A stretch of 64,000 bases of DNA from an uncultured Christensenellaceae bacterium (GTDB lineage: Bacteria > Bacillota > Clostridia > Christensenellales > Borkfalkiaceae), in assembly GCA_910586945.1 (NCBI GenBank), contig CAJULO010000003.1, positions 33,530 to 97,529 of the forward strand. The letters run 5' to 3'. Both the position numbers and the translations under genes were made by a program. Shown one piece after another: positions 26,340 to 34,925 of this stretch. Under the pieces are notes generated by a model. It was not told where the DNA came from, searched no databases, and saw nothing but the letters and a program-made list of their open reading frames with translations. Position 1 is the first letter of the stretch; each line of letters opens with the position of its first letter.

Positions 26340-26368
26340 TTTACAAATCGTATGAAAAGTGTTATACT
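26340..26368 (+). promoter_or_regulatory. SigA-type promoter of the DtxR-family gene
   Basis: TTTACA (26340-26345), 17-nt spacer, TATACT (26363-26368). Confidence 0.7.
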
Positions 26369-26401
26369 ATACAAGGTAATCATCAATTAGGGAGTATCTA
26401 T

Positions 26402-26794
26402 ATGGAAATACAAAAACTTGTTCGTTCCCATGAAAGTGAAGAAACTTATTTAGAAGTTATTTTTGACTTAAAACGAAAAAAAAGTGCAGTTTATTCTATA
26501 GATGTTGTTGAAGCACTAGGATATGCAAAATCTAGTGTTTCTCGCGGTGTAAATTTATTAAAAAAGAAAGAATTGATTACAATTGCAAAAGATGGGGAAA
26601 TTCAATTGACAAAACTTGGCGAAAATCATGCTAGAGCTATTGAAGAACGTCATATCATTATAACAAAAGCTTTGCAAGTTTTTGATATTGATTTTGAAAC
26701 GGCAGAAGAAGATGCTTGTCGTATTGAGCATGTTATCTCTGAAAAAAGTTTTTTAATGATTAAATCATTTTTACAAAATAATATGAAAATTTAA
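26402..26794 (+). CDS. DtxR-family metal-dependent regulator (iron-type ligand set)
   Basis: A 130-residue two-domain repressor: winged helix-turn-helix (about 1-65, recognition helix around 'AKSSVSRGVNLL') and a dimerisation/metal domain. It lacks the SH3 domain, like MntR. Metal ligand positions read H in 'EERHIII' and C-x-x-E-H in 'DACRIEHVIS'. A cysteine at the first of these positions is the DtxR/IdeR iron-sensor pattern; MntR has Glu there. The Asp/Met usual near residue 13 appears to be Thr. The ATG at 26402 has GGGAG upstream. The gene lies just upstream of an ECF transporter operon whose leader holds a palindrome shared with another promoter, so it is the probable repressor of both. 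Confidence 0.88.
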   Translation: MEIQKLVRSHESEETYLEVIFDLKRKKSAVYSIDVVEALGYAKSSVSRGVNLLKKKELITIAKDGEIQLTKLGENHARAIEERHIIITKALQVFDIDFETAEEDACRIEHVISEKSFLMIKSFLQNNMKI

Positions 26795-26822
26795 TTGACT
26801 TTATATTTTTTTTGCGTATAAT
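26795..26822 (+). promoter_or_regulatory. SigA-type promoter of the ECF transporter operon
   Basis: TTGACT (26795-26800), 16-nt spacer, TATAAT (26817-26822), beginning directly after the regulator's stop codon. Confidence 0.7.
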
Positions 26823-26861
26823 AAAAATCAATTGTATATCTCTTTTTATTTTTTATTCCAT

Positions 26862-26881
26862 AAGTTCGCTTATGCGAACTT
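26862..26881. promoter_or_regulatory. Palindromic operator shared with 13.3 kb
   Basis: AAGTTCGCTTATGCGAACTT, identical over 20 bp to site B at 13348-13367. It lies about 33-52 nt downstream of the predicted start of the ECF mRNA. There is no T run after it, so a DNA operator (roadblock) is likelier than a terminator. Confidence 0.75.
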
Positions 26882-26947
26882 GAAAAGGAAATGAAAATAT
26901 ACAGTGTAAATATAATATAACTAAAAGTCTGGAGGTTATGAGGTTAT

Positions 26948-27760
26948 ATGGATAATAAAGAAAATATGAATACTATAACAAAACAACTTTTACAGAATGC
27001 AGAAGAAAGTCAAAATCTACTTGAAACTTATACCAAGCAAACAAAAAAGACCAATGCTACAGAGACAAATACTATTCCTTCTAGAAGTACAGCAAGTGAA
27101 GAAAAAAAAGAAAGTTTAGAAGCTATACATACTGTATCAACTTGTGAAAATGGAACTTCACAAGTAGCAAGTAGTGTTAAAAAAAACAAATATGGTAAAA
27201 TTTTTGAAAAATGGTCTGTAAGTGATATTGTATTTTTAGCAATTATTACAACAATAACATTATTGACCGGAGCCGTGATGCCTTTACTTATCAATGTACC
27301 GCTTTTTGGCATTATCCAGCTAGGACTAAGCCTACAATATAGTATTTTTATTACAATAGCTCTTTTAAAAGTGCGTAAAACTGGAGCAATGCTATTTATG
27401 TCTGTCATAAGTGGTATTGTTTTAGTATTTATGAATCCAATAATGTTTTTGGTTTTAGTACTATGTGGACTAATCTGTGAAGGAATTGCTATTCTTATCA
27501 GTAGAGGATTTAAAACTACACTTGCTTGTATTGTTACGGCAATACTTTATTTACCGCTAAGCTTACCATTTTTACATATATATTACAGTGTATTATTTCC
27601 TAAAGCGGAAGTTGGTGCAGCAGTTGCAGCAATGCGTGGGGGGAATATTTGGATAAATTTAGGTATGAGTGTTGCTGTAATTGCTTTAAATGCACTTGGG
27701 GCGCTCATTGGATACTTCATTTCAAAAGAATTATCAAAATTTGCTTTTTATAAAAAATAG
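26948..27760 (+). CDS. ECF transporter substrate-binding (S) component with long N-terminal extension
   Basis: A 270-residue membrane protein. The first 80 residues are hydrophilic and low in complexity (Lys/Glu/Thr/Ser-rich), which is unusual for S components. The rest forms about six hydrophobic helices, starting near 'SDIVFLAIITTITLL'. It resembles the MptE/Trep-Strep type S proteins, whose substrates are mostly unassigned. Next to it are EcfT and a fused EcfA-A', so this is a dedicated (group I-like) importer. The upstream DtxR-type gene suggests the cargo is iron, haem or another metal compound; this is inference. The start has GAGG close by. Confidence 0.82.
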   Translation: MDNKENMNTITKQLLQNAEESQNLLETYTKQTKKTNATETNTIPSRSTASEEKKESLEAIHTVSTCENGTSQVASSVKKNKYGKIFEKWSVSDIVFLAIITTITLLTGAVMPLLINVPLFGIIQLGLSLQYSIFITIALLKVRKTGAMLFMSVISGIVLVFMNPIMFLVLVLCGLICEGIAILISRGFKTTLACIVTAILYLPLSLPFLHIYYSVLFPKAEVGAAVAAMRGGNIWINLGMSVAVIALNALGALIGYFISKELSKFAFYKK

Positions 27761-27781
27761 CTATCATTCAAATAGGTTTTT

Positions 27782-28471
27782 ATGAAAAATTTTTTTAAAT
27801 ATAGAACAACAATTCATCCTATTATCGCAATATTTACAAGTTTATTTATTATTTTTTTTGGACTTTTTTTTGCAAATAGAGTATATGTGTGCCTTTATTT
27901 TTTATTAGCATGCTATTTTTGGTTGCTTTTATTAGGATGTTTCCGCGGATGTATACATACTTTACCATTTGTGGTCGTTTTAGTGCTTATATTTGGTAGC
28001 ATATCCTATTTTACAACAAAGAGTATTGAACATGCAATCATTATGAGTAATCGTGTTTTAGCAACAATATTTGCAATTATTCCAGGATTTAGTACGAGTG
28101 CAGTTGATACTACGCGTTGCCTATCGAGTATGAAGATAAATAGAGGTGTTATTTTAGGTATGTTGATTGTTATGTCTTTTTTTCCACTTTTGTTTTTAGA
28201 AATCAAGCGTGTAAGAGAGGCAATGAAAACAAGGGGAGCTGGTAGTATCTTCAAACCTAAAATTTTTTATAGAGCATTTTTAATTCCTTTAATTGTACGC
28301 TTAACGAACATAACGGATTTACTTACTTTAAGTGTTGAAACAAGAGGATATAGTTTAGAAAAAGCACCTTATACTATCTACAAAAAATGTCATATAACTC
28401 TTTATGATATTCTTATTATATTTGGAATTTTGACAGGAGTAATGGGAATGTTATTTGTCAATTTGAGGTAA
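27782..28471 (+). CDS. ecfT: ECF transporter transmembrane (T) component
   Basis: A 229-residue membrane protein coupling the S component to the ATPases. The two coupling-helix motifs are visible as 'AMKTRGAG' and 'VETRGYSLE' (the A-R-G-type motifs that contact the ATPase groove). About five hydrophobic helices are present. It lies 21 bp after the S component and 2 bp before the ATPase gene. The ribosome site (AGGT) is weak, so translation may depend on the upstream gene. Confidence 0.9.
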   Translation: MKNFFKYRTTIHPIIAIFTSLFIIFFGLFFANRVYVCLYFLLACYFWLLLLGCFRGCIHTLPFVVVLVLIFGSISYFTTKSIEHAIIMSNRVLATIFAIIPGFSTSAVDTTRCLSSMKINRGVILGMLIVMSFFPLLFLEIKRVREAMKTRGAGSIFKPKIFYRAFLIPLIVRLTNITDLLTLSVETRGYSLEKAPYTIYKKCHITLYDILIIFGILTGVMGMLFVNLR

Positions 28472-28473
28472 AT

Positions 28474-29943
28474 ATGCAAGCAATAGAATTAAAAAATATA
28501 AATTTTCAATATCCATTACAAGATAAAAAAATTCTTGACACTATCAACTTTACAGCTAATTATGGTGAAATTAGTTTAATTACAGGACATACAGGTTCGG
28601 GGAAAAGCACAATTTTAAATATTATGGGTGGCATTATTCCAAATATTATACAAGGTGAGATTTGTGGTCAAGTTTATATTGACGGCGAAGAACAATTAGG
28701 AAAGAAACTTTCTTATATCTGTAGAAAAGTTGGAGTAGTTTTACAAAATGCAGACTTACAAATCGTTCATAAAATTGTAGAAGATGAAATTGCCTTTGGA
28801 CTTGAGAATTTAGCTTTTCCAGCAGCGAAAATTGCGTGTCAAATTGATTTAGTTTGTGCATTATTACAACTTGAAAAAGATTGGGAGACGCGTACACTAT
28901 CAGGTGGACAAAAACAGCGTTTAATTACTGCATCGACTTTAGCGATGGGGCAAAAAATTATCATATTAGATGAACCACTTGCAAATTTAGATAAAAAAAG
29001 TTCCATTGCCCTGATGGAAATCCTAAAATCACTTGCAATTGCCGGATACTGTGTGATTATTATTGAGCATAGACTAGATATGCTTTTAGAATATGTTGAT
29101 TGTGTTTGGAGTTTAAAGCAAGGTAAATTAGTAAAAGTGCATAATATTCGTTTGCATATGCAAGAACAAGTGGCAAAAATGAATGATAGTGCAACTCCTT
29201 TTTACGAGAACAATGAAAAGATATTTAGTCTACAGCATGTAGGATATAAAGTTAGAACACATTATGGTACAAAAACAATTTTAAAAGATATTACTGTTGA
29301 TATTGAAAAGGGTAGTAGAACAATTTTGCTTGGTGAAAATGGTTCTGGAAAGACAACATTGCTGCGTCTATTGGCAAAATTATATAAGCCAACAAGTGGG
29401 AATATTGAACAATATTTTTATAAGAGAAAAAGTGCTAAGTCTCAAAAAGAGTTAGATAGAAAATTTGATAAAGGTAGAAAAGCGAAAAAGAAAAAATGGT
29501 TTGATACAATAGGAATTGTTGCACAAAATCCAGATTATCAGTTATTTATGCCGACTGTGTTACAAGAAATTGCTTTTAGAGCAAAATCAAAAGAGTATGC
29601 ACTTGAAATTGCTGAGCTTTTTGGATTGACTTCCATCTTAAATAGACATCCACAATCCTTATCTCAGGGACAAAAACGCCGTGTTTCAATTGCTTCTGTT
29701 GTTGTTGGAGAGCAAGAAGTTTTATTGCTAGATGAGCCAACAGTTGGGCAAGATTATGAGTCTGTATGCGAACTTGTTGCAATCTTAAATACATTACATG
29801 AGCGTACAAATAATACTATGATTACTATTACACATGATATGCGCTGTGTTGAAGCGCTCTGTGATAAAGCTATTTTAATTGAAGATGGAATAGTTGCAGA
29901 TATTGGTGGAAAAGAGCTTGTAAAAAAATATTTTAATATATAA
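28474..29943 (+). CDS. ECF transporter ATPase, EcfA-EcfA' fusion
   Basis: A 489-residue protein with two ABC ATPase domains in one chain. Domain 1: Walker A 'TGHTGSGKST', signature 'LSGGQKQR', Walker B 'IIILDEPLANLD' and H-loop 'IIIEHRLD'. Domain 2 (from about 250): 'LGENGSGKTT', 'LSQGQKRRVS', 'VLLLDEPTVGQD' and 'ITITHDMR'. Both sites look competent. Between Walker A and the Q-loop of domain 2 there is a lysine-rich insertion of about 25 residues (around 325-350) not usual for the family. It ends the three-gene ECF operon. Confidence 0.93.
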   Translation: MQAIELKNINFQYPLQDKKILDTINFTANYGEISLITGHTGSGKSTILNIMGGIIPNIIQGEICGQVYIDGEEQLGKKLSYICRKVGVVLQNADLQIVHKIVEDEIAFGLENLAFPAAKIACQIDLVCALLQLEKDWETRTLSGGQKQRLITASTLAMGQKIIILDEPLANLDKKSSIALMEILKSLAIAGYCVIIIEHRLDMLLEYVDCVWSLKQGKLVKVHNIRLHMQEQVAKMNDSATPFYENNEKIFSLQHVGYKVRTHYGTKTILKDITVDIEKGSRTILLGENGSGKTTLLRLLAKLYKPTSGNIEQYFYKRKSAKSQKELDRKFDKGRKAKKKKWFDTIGIVAQNPDYQLFMPTVLQEIAFRAKSKEYALEIAELFGLTSILNRHPQSLSQGQKRRVSIASVVVGEQEVLLLDEPTVGQDYESVCELVAILNTLHERTNNTMITITHDMRCVEALCDKAILIEDGIVADIGGKELVKKYFNI

Positions 29944-30223
29944 TGAAATCTTATTGCTATCACTAAATTTTAGTATATTATTCAAGCAAACGATGAAATA
30001 AATAAGCATTTTCATACATACAAAATTGTCCAAACTGTACAAGTATTGTGTTAAAAATTTAAATTTTTTGCTAAAAATACTTTTCCAGTAGAGTTTTTCT
30101 GCAACAAATATAATACTATTTATAATTTTTATACAAGTACATCATGCTTTTTCTAACGCGTTCCAATATTCTTAAATTCTAGCCGTAATTATTTGGAATT
30201 TTATATAATAAATATTTACTCAA
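29944..30223. other. AT-rich intergenic stretch
   Basis: About 280 bp between the ECF operon and the shared terminator. I see no reading frame with a ribosome site and no structured RNA; it may hold the 3' untranslated part of the ECF mRNA. Confidence 0.6.
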
Positions 30224-30276
30224 TTCTAAACACTAAAAAAAGACCTATTAGATAGGTCTTTTTTTAGTGTTTAGAA
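30224..30276. terminator. Bidirectional terminator with 25-bp perfect arms
   Basis: Arms 30224-30248 and 30252-30276 are perfect complements around a TAG loop, with A and T runs inside. It separates the ECF operon from the convergent tkt gene. Confidence 0.93.
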
Positions 30277-30301
30277 ATAATTGATTTGCATGTAGAAGGA
30301 A

Positions 30302-32299
30302 TTATTTATTCATTGCTTTATAAACTTTTTCAATGATATTTTCAGGAGTAAAGCCAAAATATGCAAACAATTTATGAGCTGGTCCTGATGTACCAAAAGT
30401 ATCTATAGCGATAATTTCACCTTTTAAGCCAGCATATCTATGCCATGAATAAGAACTTGCAGCTTCCACGCAAACGCGTGCAGTAACAGTGCTTGGCAAT
30501 ACAGCTTCTTTATAACTACTGCTTTGTCTTTCAAAAACTTCAATTGAAGGCATAGATACAACCCGCACATCAATTCCTTGTTTTTGTAATTGTTGTTTTG
30601 CTTGCATACATGGAGCAATTTCACTACCACAACTGATAAGAATAGCATCAGGCACTGCTTTTATGCTATCAGCTAATATATATCCACCTTTTAAGGCATT
30701 TAATCCAGAATTTTGAAATTGTGGTAGATTCTGTCTAGATAAAATTAAAGCAGTAGGTCTATCACTTTGCATTGCAAGTATCCAGCCAGCAATTGTCTCT
30801 TTTCCATCGCATGGTCTAAAGACTTGCATGTTTGGTATGGAACGCAAAGCAATGAGTTGTTCAATTGGCTGATGTGTAGGACCATCTTCACCAACACCAA
30901 TAGAATCATGAGTTAAGATATATATTACTGGCAATTTCATAAGAGCAGAAAGACGCATAGCATTTTTCATATAATCTGAAAAGACAAAGAATGTTGCACA
31001 ATAACTTCTCAACCCACCATGTAAATATAAACCATTTGTAATTGCTGCCATTGCATGTTCACGCACGCCAAAATGAATATTTTTACCCATTCTGTTTTCA
31101 GACGAAATATAATCAAATTTTTGCATAATTGATTTATTTGAGCTACCTAAATCTGCAGAACCACCAATCATATTTGGTTGTCTCTGTGCAATTATATTTA
31201 AGATAGTTGAACTAGAATTACGTGTTGCTTCTGGTTTATCAAAAGTCAAAGTTTTTATTAAATCAGATAAGTCCACAGATTCATTTTCCATATATTGTTT
31301 ATATAGTGCGGCTAGTTTAGGGTATGCAATGCTATATTCTTCAAATAATTTTTTCCATTTCCCTTGTAGAACAATACCTTTTCTACCAATAGCCAAACAA
31401 TGTTGTTTCACTTCTTCGGGAAGGATAAAAGCATCGTGTTTCCAAGATAAAGTATTTTTGAGTTGGATAACATTTTCCCTGCCAAGAGGAGCACCGTGAC
31501 TTTCTTCAGAACCAGCAAGCGGAGATCCATAACCAATAGTGGATTTACAGATAATCAAGGATGGTTTTTCAGTATTTTTCTTAGCAGTATGAATTGCTTT
31601 CGTCAAGGTTTGCAAATCATTCGCATCGGGAACTAGAATGACCTGCCATCCTTGTGCATGAAAACGCTTAACAATATCTTCTGTAAAAGTTACTTTTGTC
31701 TCTCCTTCAATGGTAATACCGTTATCATCATATAGCAGTATCAACTTACCTAATTTTTGTGTACCTGCAAATGAACATGCTTCATAAGAGATACCTTCCT
31801 GTAGACAACCGTCACCACATAATACATAAGTATAGTGGTCGACAATAGTATATTTTTCCCTGTTGAAAATGGCCGCTAAATGACTTTCTGCTAAGGCAAA
31901 GCCAACAGCATTTGCAATTCCTTGTCCAAGTGGACCAGTTGTTGTTTCAATTCCTGGAGTATGTTTGTATTCTGGATGTCCAGCTGTCTTACTTCCAAGC
32001 TGTCTAAAATTTTGAATATCTTCAATCGTAATATCGTATCCAAATAAATGTAAAAGGGCATAATACAAACTAGAACCATGACCTGCTGAGAGAATAAAGC
32101 GGTCTCTATCCTGCCATTTAGTATCTTTGGGGTTAAATTTTAAAAATTTTGAAAATAATGCATAGGTGATAGGAGCACAGCCCAGTGGAAGTCCAGGATG
32201 TCCAGAATTTGCCTTTTCAATTGCCTCTACAGAGAGCATGCGTAGAGCATCAACAGATAGTTCATCTATCTTTTTTGTAGGCTGATTATTATTTAGCAT
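30302..32299 (-). CDS. tkt: Transketolase
   Basis: Thiamine diphosphate enzyme moving two-carbon units between sugars in the non-oxidative pentose phosphate pathway. The 665-residue chain shows 'ANSGHPGLPLGCAPI' at the N-terminus, the ThDP motif starting 'GDGCLQEG', 'GPLGQGIANAVG', 'HDSIGVGEDGPTHQPIEQ' in the pyrimidine domain, and a C-terminal 'TFGTSGPAHKL'. AAGGAG lies upstream of the ATG. It is 28 bp downstream of the phosphohexomutase gene on the same strand, so the two are probably co-transcribed. Confidence 0.97.
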   Translation of the reverse strand: MLNNNQPTKKIDELSVDALRMLSVEAIEKANSGHPGLPLGCAPITYALFSKFLKFNPKDTKWQDRDRFILSAGHGSSLYYALLHLFGYDITIEDIQNFRQLGSKTAGHPEYKHTPGIETTTGPLGQGIANAVGFALAESHLAAIFNREKYTIVDHYTYVLCGDGCLQEGISYEACSFAGTQKLGKLILLYDDNGITIEGETKVTFTEDIVKRFHAQGWQVILVPDANDLQTLTKAIHTAKKNTEKPSLIICKSTIGYGSPLAGSEESHGAPLGRENVIQLKNTLSWKHDAFILPEEVKQHCLAIGRKGIVLQGKWKKLFEEYSIAYPKLAALYKQYMENESVDLSDLIKTLTFDKPEATRNSSSTILNIIAQRQPNMIGGSADLGSSNKSIMQKFDYISSENRMGKNIHFGVREHAMAAITNGLYLHGGLRSYCATFFVFSDYMKNAMRLSALMKLPVIYILTHDSIGVGEDGPTHQPIEQLIALRSIPNMQVFRPCDGKETIAGWILAMQSDRPTALILSRQNLPQFQNSGLNALKGGYILADSIKAVPDAILISCGSEIAPCMQAKQQLQKQGIDVRVVSMPSIEVFERQSSSYKEAVLPSTVTARVCVEAASSYSWHRYAGLKGEIIAIDTFGTSGPAHKLFAYFGFTPENIIEKVYKAMNK

Positions 32300-32327
32300 A
32301 TAGTTTAGAACTCCTTACATAGTATTT

Positions 32328-33836
32328 TTATAAAAATTTTTTCAGTGGGGTACAATCAATTTTTTCATATGATGCAAGTAAATGAATTAAAAAGTTGACA
32401 ATGATTTTACCGCCACCATGTGTACTACTTTCATAGTTAAAGACAACAAGTGGTTCATGCAAGCTCTGTCTGCATACTACCCAACCATTCCCATGTTTTT
32501 CGTCAAATTGTAAGCGTACTCCGTCTTCATAATTTTCAGCAGCTAATGTAACACCTTCGGTATCGGATAGATGTGTAGTAATGTAGGTAAAGAAATGCTG
32601 GCACATTGTAGAGATGTCGCCATTCTCTTTAAAAGCTAAATTACAGCCGCCATCTTCAACAGCTTCTTCTAAACTGTCAATAAGAGACAATAAACTTCTA
32701 TTTTCTTTTGCATATTCTACAAGCTGTATCAAAAGTCTGGTTACAACATAAGCACCATCATCTAAAAAATAATTTTCTTTTAAAGCGGCATGACCACTGG
32801 TTTCAATAGCGAGTGGAGCATAGACTCCTTCTTGATTTAAACGAACTGCTTCATCAATAACATTTTTATAACCACGCTTAAAGCGTCTATGTCTACCGCC
32901 TAGTTTTGCAATAAATTTGGGCAATCCATCACTAGTTAAACTATCTGTTACAATAGTAGCACCACTTTGCTCCCGCAATAAAATTGCTGCAAGTAGGGCA
33001 ATCAGTCTGTTTTTATTGATAAGTTTTCCATTTTCGTCAACAGCACCTGCTCTATCAACATCAGTATCAAATATTATACCAAAATCTGCTTTATTTGCAA
33101 GTACTGCTGTGCTTAAAGAGGCAATAGCTTGCTTATTTTCAGGGTCTGGCATATGATTTGGAAAATTACCATCTGGCTCTAAGAATTGACTCCCTTCAAT
33201 GTTTGCACCAAGTGGTAGTAAAACTTTTTTTGCATAAAATCCACCAGCACCATTTCCAGCATCCACAATCACTTTTTTGCCCCGTAATGGTTGTTTTTCA
33301 CCCGTCTTATTTTGCACAAACTTTACTAAGTGTTCGGCATAGCTATCCATATAATTTAATTCGCTATATTGACCATTGCCTATACAAAATTTTCCCGCTT
33401 GTGCAAGTTGTAAAATTGTAGTAATCTCTTTTCCACTCAATCCACCTGTCTTTAAAAAGAATTTTAAACCATTATAATGATATGGCATATGACTTGCTGT
33501 AATCATGATGGATGCATCTATTGTGTAATTTTTATCTTGTAGAATCATAAACATGGCCGGAGTAGAAGATAATCCAGTATAGTAGACATTTGCTCCGCTA
33601 GATTGTAGACCTTTTAAAACGGCATTTGCTAGTCTATTTGCAGATAGACGCGAATCTACTCCAACGGCAATATGTATACTATCTTTTTTTAACTTTTGTA
33701 GCAAAAAAACATAAAAAGCTTTTGCAATTTGTTCTACTACTGTATCCGTTAGTTGTATTTTACACCCTTCTGTCTCTATTGCAAAACCGCGAATATCTGT
33801 TCCGCTCTTTAACTCTAACCAGTTTATATTTTGCAT
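32328..33836 (-). CDS. Phosphoglucomutase/phosphomannomutase family protein
   Basis: A 502-residue alpha-D-phosphohexomutase that interconverts hexose 1- and 6-phosphates. The phosphoserine loop reads 'ITASHMPYHYNGLKF' (about 108-122) instead of the common TASHNP. The metal loop is 'DTDVDRAGAVD' and the sugar loop 'ETSGHAALKEN'. The N-terminal 'SGTDIRGFA' is also standard. The substrate (glucose or mannose) cannot be fixed from sequence. AGGAG precedes the ATG. Together with tkt it forms a two-gene sugar-phosphate operon. Confidence 0.88.
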   Translation of the reverse strand: MQNINWLELKSGTDIRGFAIETEGCKIQLTDTVVEQIAKAFYVFLLQKLKKDSIHIAVGVDSRLSANRLANAVLKGLQSSGANVYYTGLSSTPAMFMILQDKNYTIDASIMITASHMPYHYNGLKFFLKTGGLSGKEITTILQLAQAGKFCIGNGQYSELNYMDSYAEHLVKFVQNKTGEKQPLRGKKVIVDAGNGAGGFYAKKVLLPLGANIEGSQFLEPDGNFPNHMPDPENKQAIASLSTAVLANKADFGIIFDTDVDRAGAVDENGKLINKNRLIALLAAILLREQSGATIVTDSLTSDGLPKFIAKLGGRHRRFKRGYKNVIDEAVRLNQEGVYAPLAIETSGHAALKENYFLDDGAYVVTRLLIQLVEYAKENRSLLSLIDSLEEAVEDGGCNLAFKENGDISTMCQHFFTYITTHLSDTEGVTLAAENYEDGVRLQFDEKHGNGWVVCRQSLHEPLVVFNYESSTHGGGKIIVNFLIHLLASYEKIDCTPLKKFL

Positions 33837-33939
33837 TCTTTTCTCCTACCTTTATTACTCTATACTATATTATACATAAAAATACAAAATTTAGCAACAT
33901 CTTTTTTGAAAACTATCAATTTTAATTCTCTATTTTTTA

Positions 33940-33968
33940 TTGAAATTTAAAAAAAAATATGATATAAT
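33940..33968 (+). promoter_or_regulatory. SigA-type promoter of degV-proS
   Basis: TTGAAA (33940-33945), 17-nt spacer, TATAAT (33963-33968). Confidence 0.7.
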
Positions 33969-34010
33969 TATAAATACTTTTAATGAAATGACAAGGAGTT
34001 TTGCTAGAAC

Positions 34011-34901
34011 ATGTTTACTATATCCATTGATTCAACTTGTGATATCTATTTTGAAGATATACAAAAATACAATCTTCAGCAGATTCCACTCAAATTTGTT
34101 ATAGAGCATAAAGGCCATTTGACGGAAGGCGTTGATAATTTTACATGTTATAACGAGTATCTACAATTTTTTGAAGCTTTAAAAAAGGGAGCAATTTCTA
34201 AGACATCACAATTAGGCTTTGATGAACATTATACACACTTTAAAGCGATTGCTGCAAGTGGTAAAAAAAATATTTTACATATTGGATTATCAAGTGGACT
34301 TTCACCAACGATACAATATGCACAGGATGCAGCTAAAAAACTCATGGCAGAAGATAGTAGTTTGCATATAAAGGTTATAGATAGTCTAGGAGCAACTATA
34401 GGTGCTGGAGCACTTGTCTATGCAGCTATAGCGATGCGAGATGCAAATGCGTCTTTAGATGAAGTTTTTACAAAACTTAAGGATATGGTCTTAAAAATCC
34501 ATTATGGTATATTTGTAAATGATTTATTTTATTTAAAGAAAGGTGGAAGAGTATCTGCAGTGACGGCACTTGCAGGAACACTCTTTAATATAAAGCCAGT
34601 TTTAACTTTTACACAAGATGGAAAATTAAAACTGATTGAAAAGTGTAGAGGGCGTAAAAAAGTCTTTTTGTATGCCATTGCGCAAATGAAGCAATATGCA
34701 CCGGATGAAGAAGATAGAGTGATTCGCATTGTACACACCAATGCAGAAGAGGATGCGAAAGAACTTGCAAATTTAATAGAAGAGGAATTTCATTTTAAAC
34801 CAGATATACAAATAATGGGACCGGTAATTGGTTCGCATTTTGGCTATGGTGGAGTTGGAGTGATTTGGAAGGCAAAGACAGAGCGTGCTATCAAAGAGTA
34901 A
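34011..34901 (+). CDS. DegV-family fatty-acid-binding protein
   Basis: A 296-residue DegV protein; the family binds a single fatty acid and, as FakB in some Firmicutes, presents it to fatty acid kinase. Typical segments are 'ISIDSTCDI' at the N-terminus, 'TSQLGFDE', 'GLSSGLSPTIQYA', 'VNDLFYLKKGGRVS' and 'FNIKPVLTF'. The ATG follows AAGGAG at a long spacing of 12 nt. proS follows after 24 bp. No FakA gene is in the window, so a FakB role is inferred from the family only. Confidence 0.9.
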   Translation: MFTISIDSTCDIYFEDIQKYNLQQIPLKFVIEHKGHLTEGVDNFTCYNEYLQFFEALKKGAISKTSQLGFDEHYTHFKAIAASGKKNILHIGLSSGLSPTIQYAQDAAKKLMAEDSSLHIKVIDSLGATIGAGALVYAAIAMRDANASLDEVFTKLKDMVLKIHYGIFVNDLFYLKKGGRVSAVTALAGTLFNIKPVLTFTQDGKLKLIEKCRGRKKVFLYAIAQMKQYAPDEEDRVIRIVHTNAEEDAKELANLIEEEFHFKPDIQIMGPVIGSHFGYGGVGVIWKAKTERAIKE

Positions 34902-34925
34902 ATAGAGAGTGAAATAGGAGTAACT

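Noticed and set aside
26938..26955. Five-codon frame MRLYG before the ECF S component
   Set aside because: It is too short to judge and has no regulatory codons or attenuator structure.
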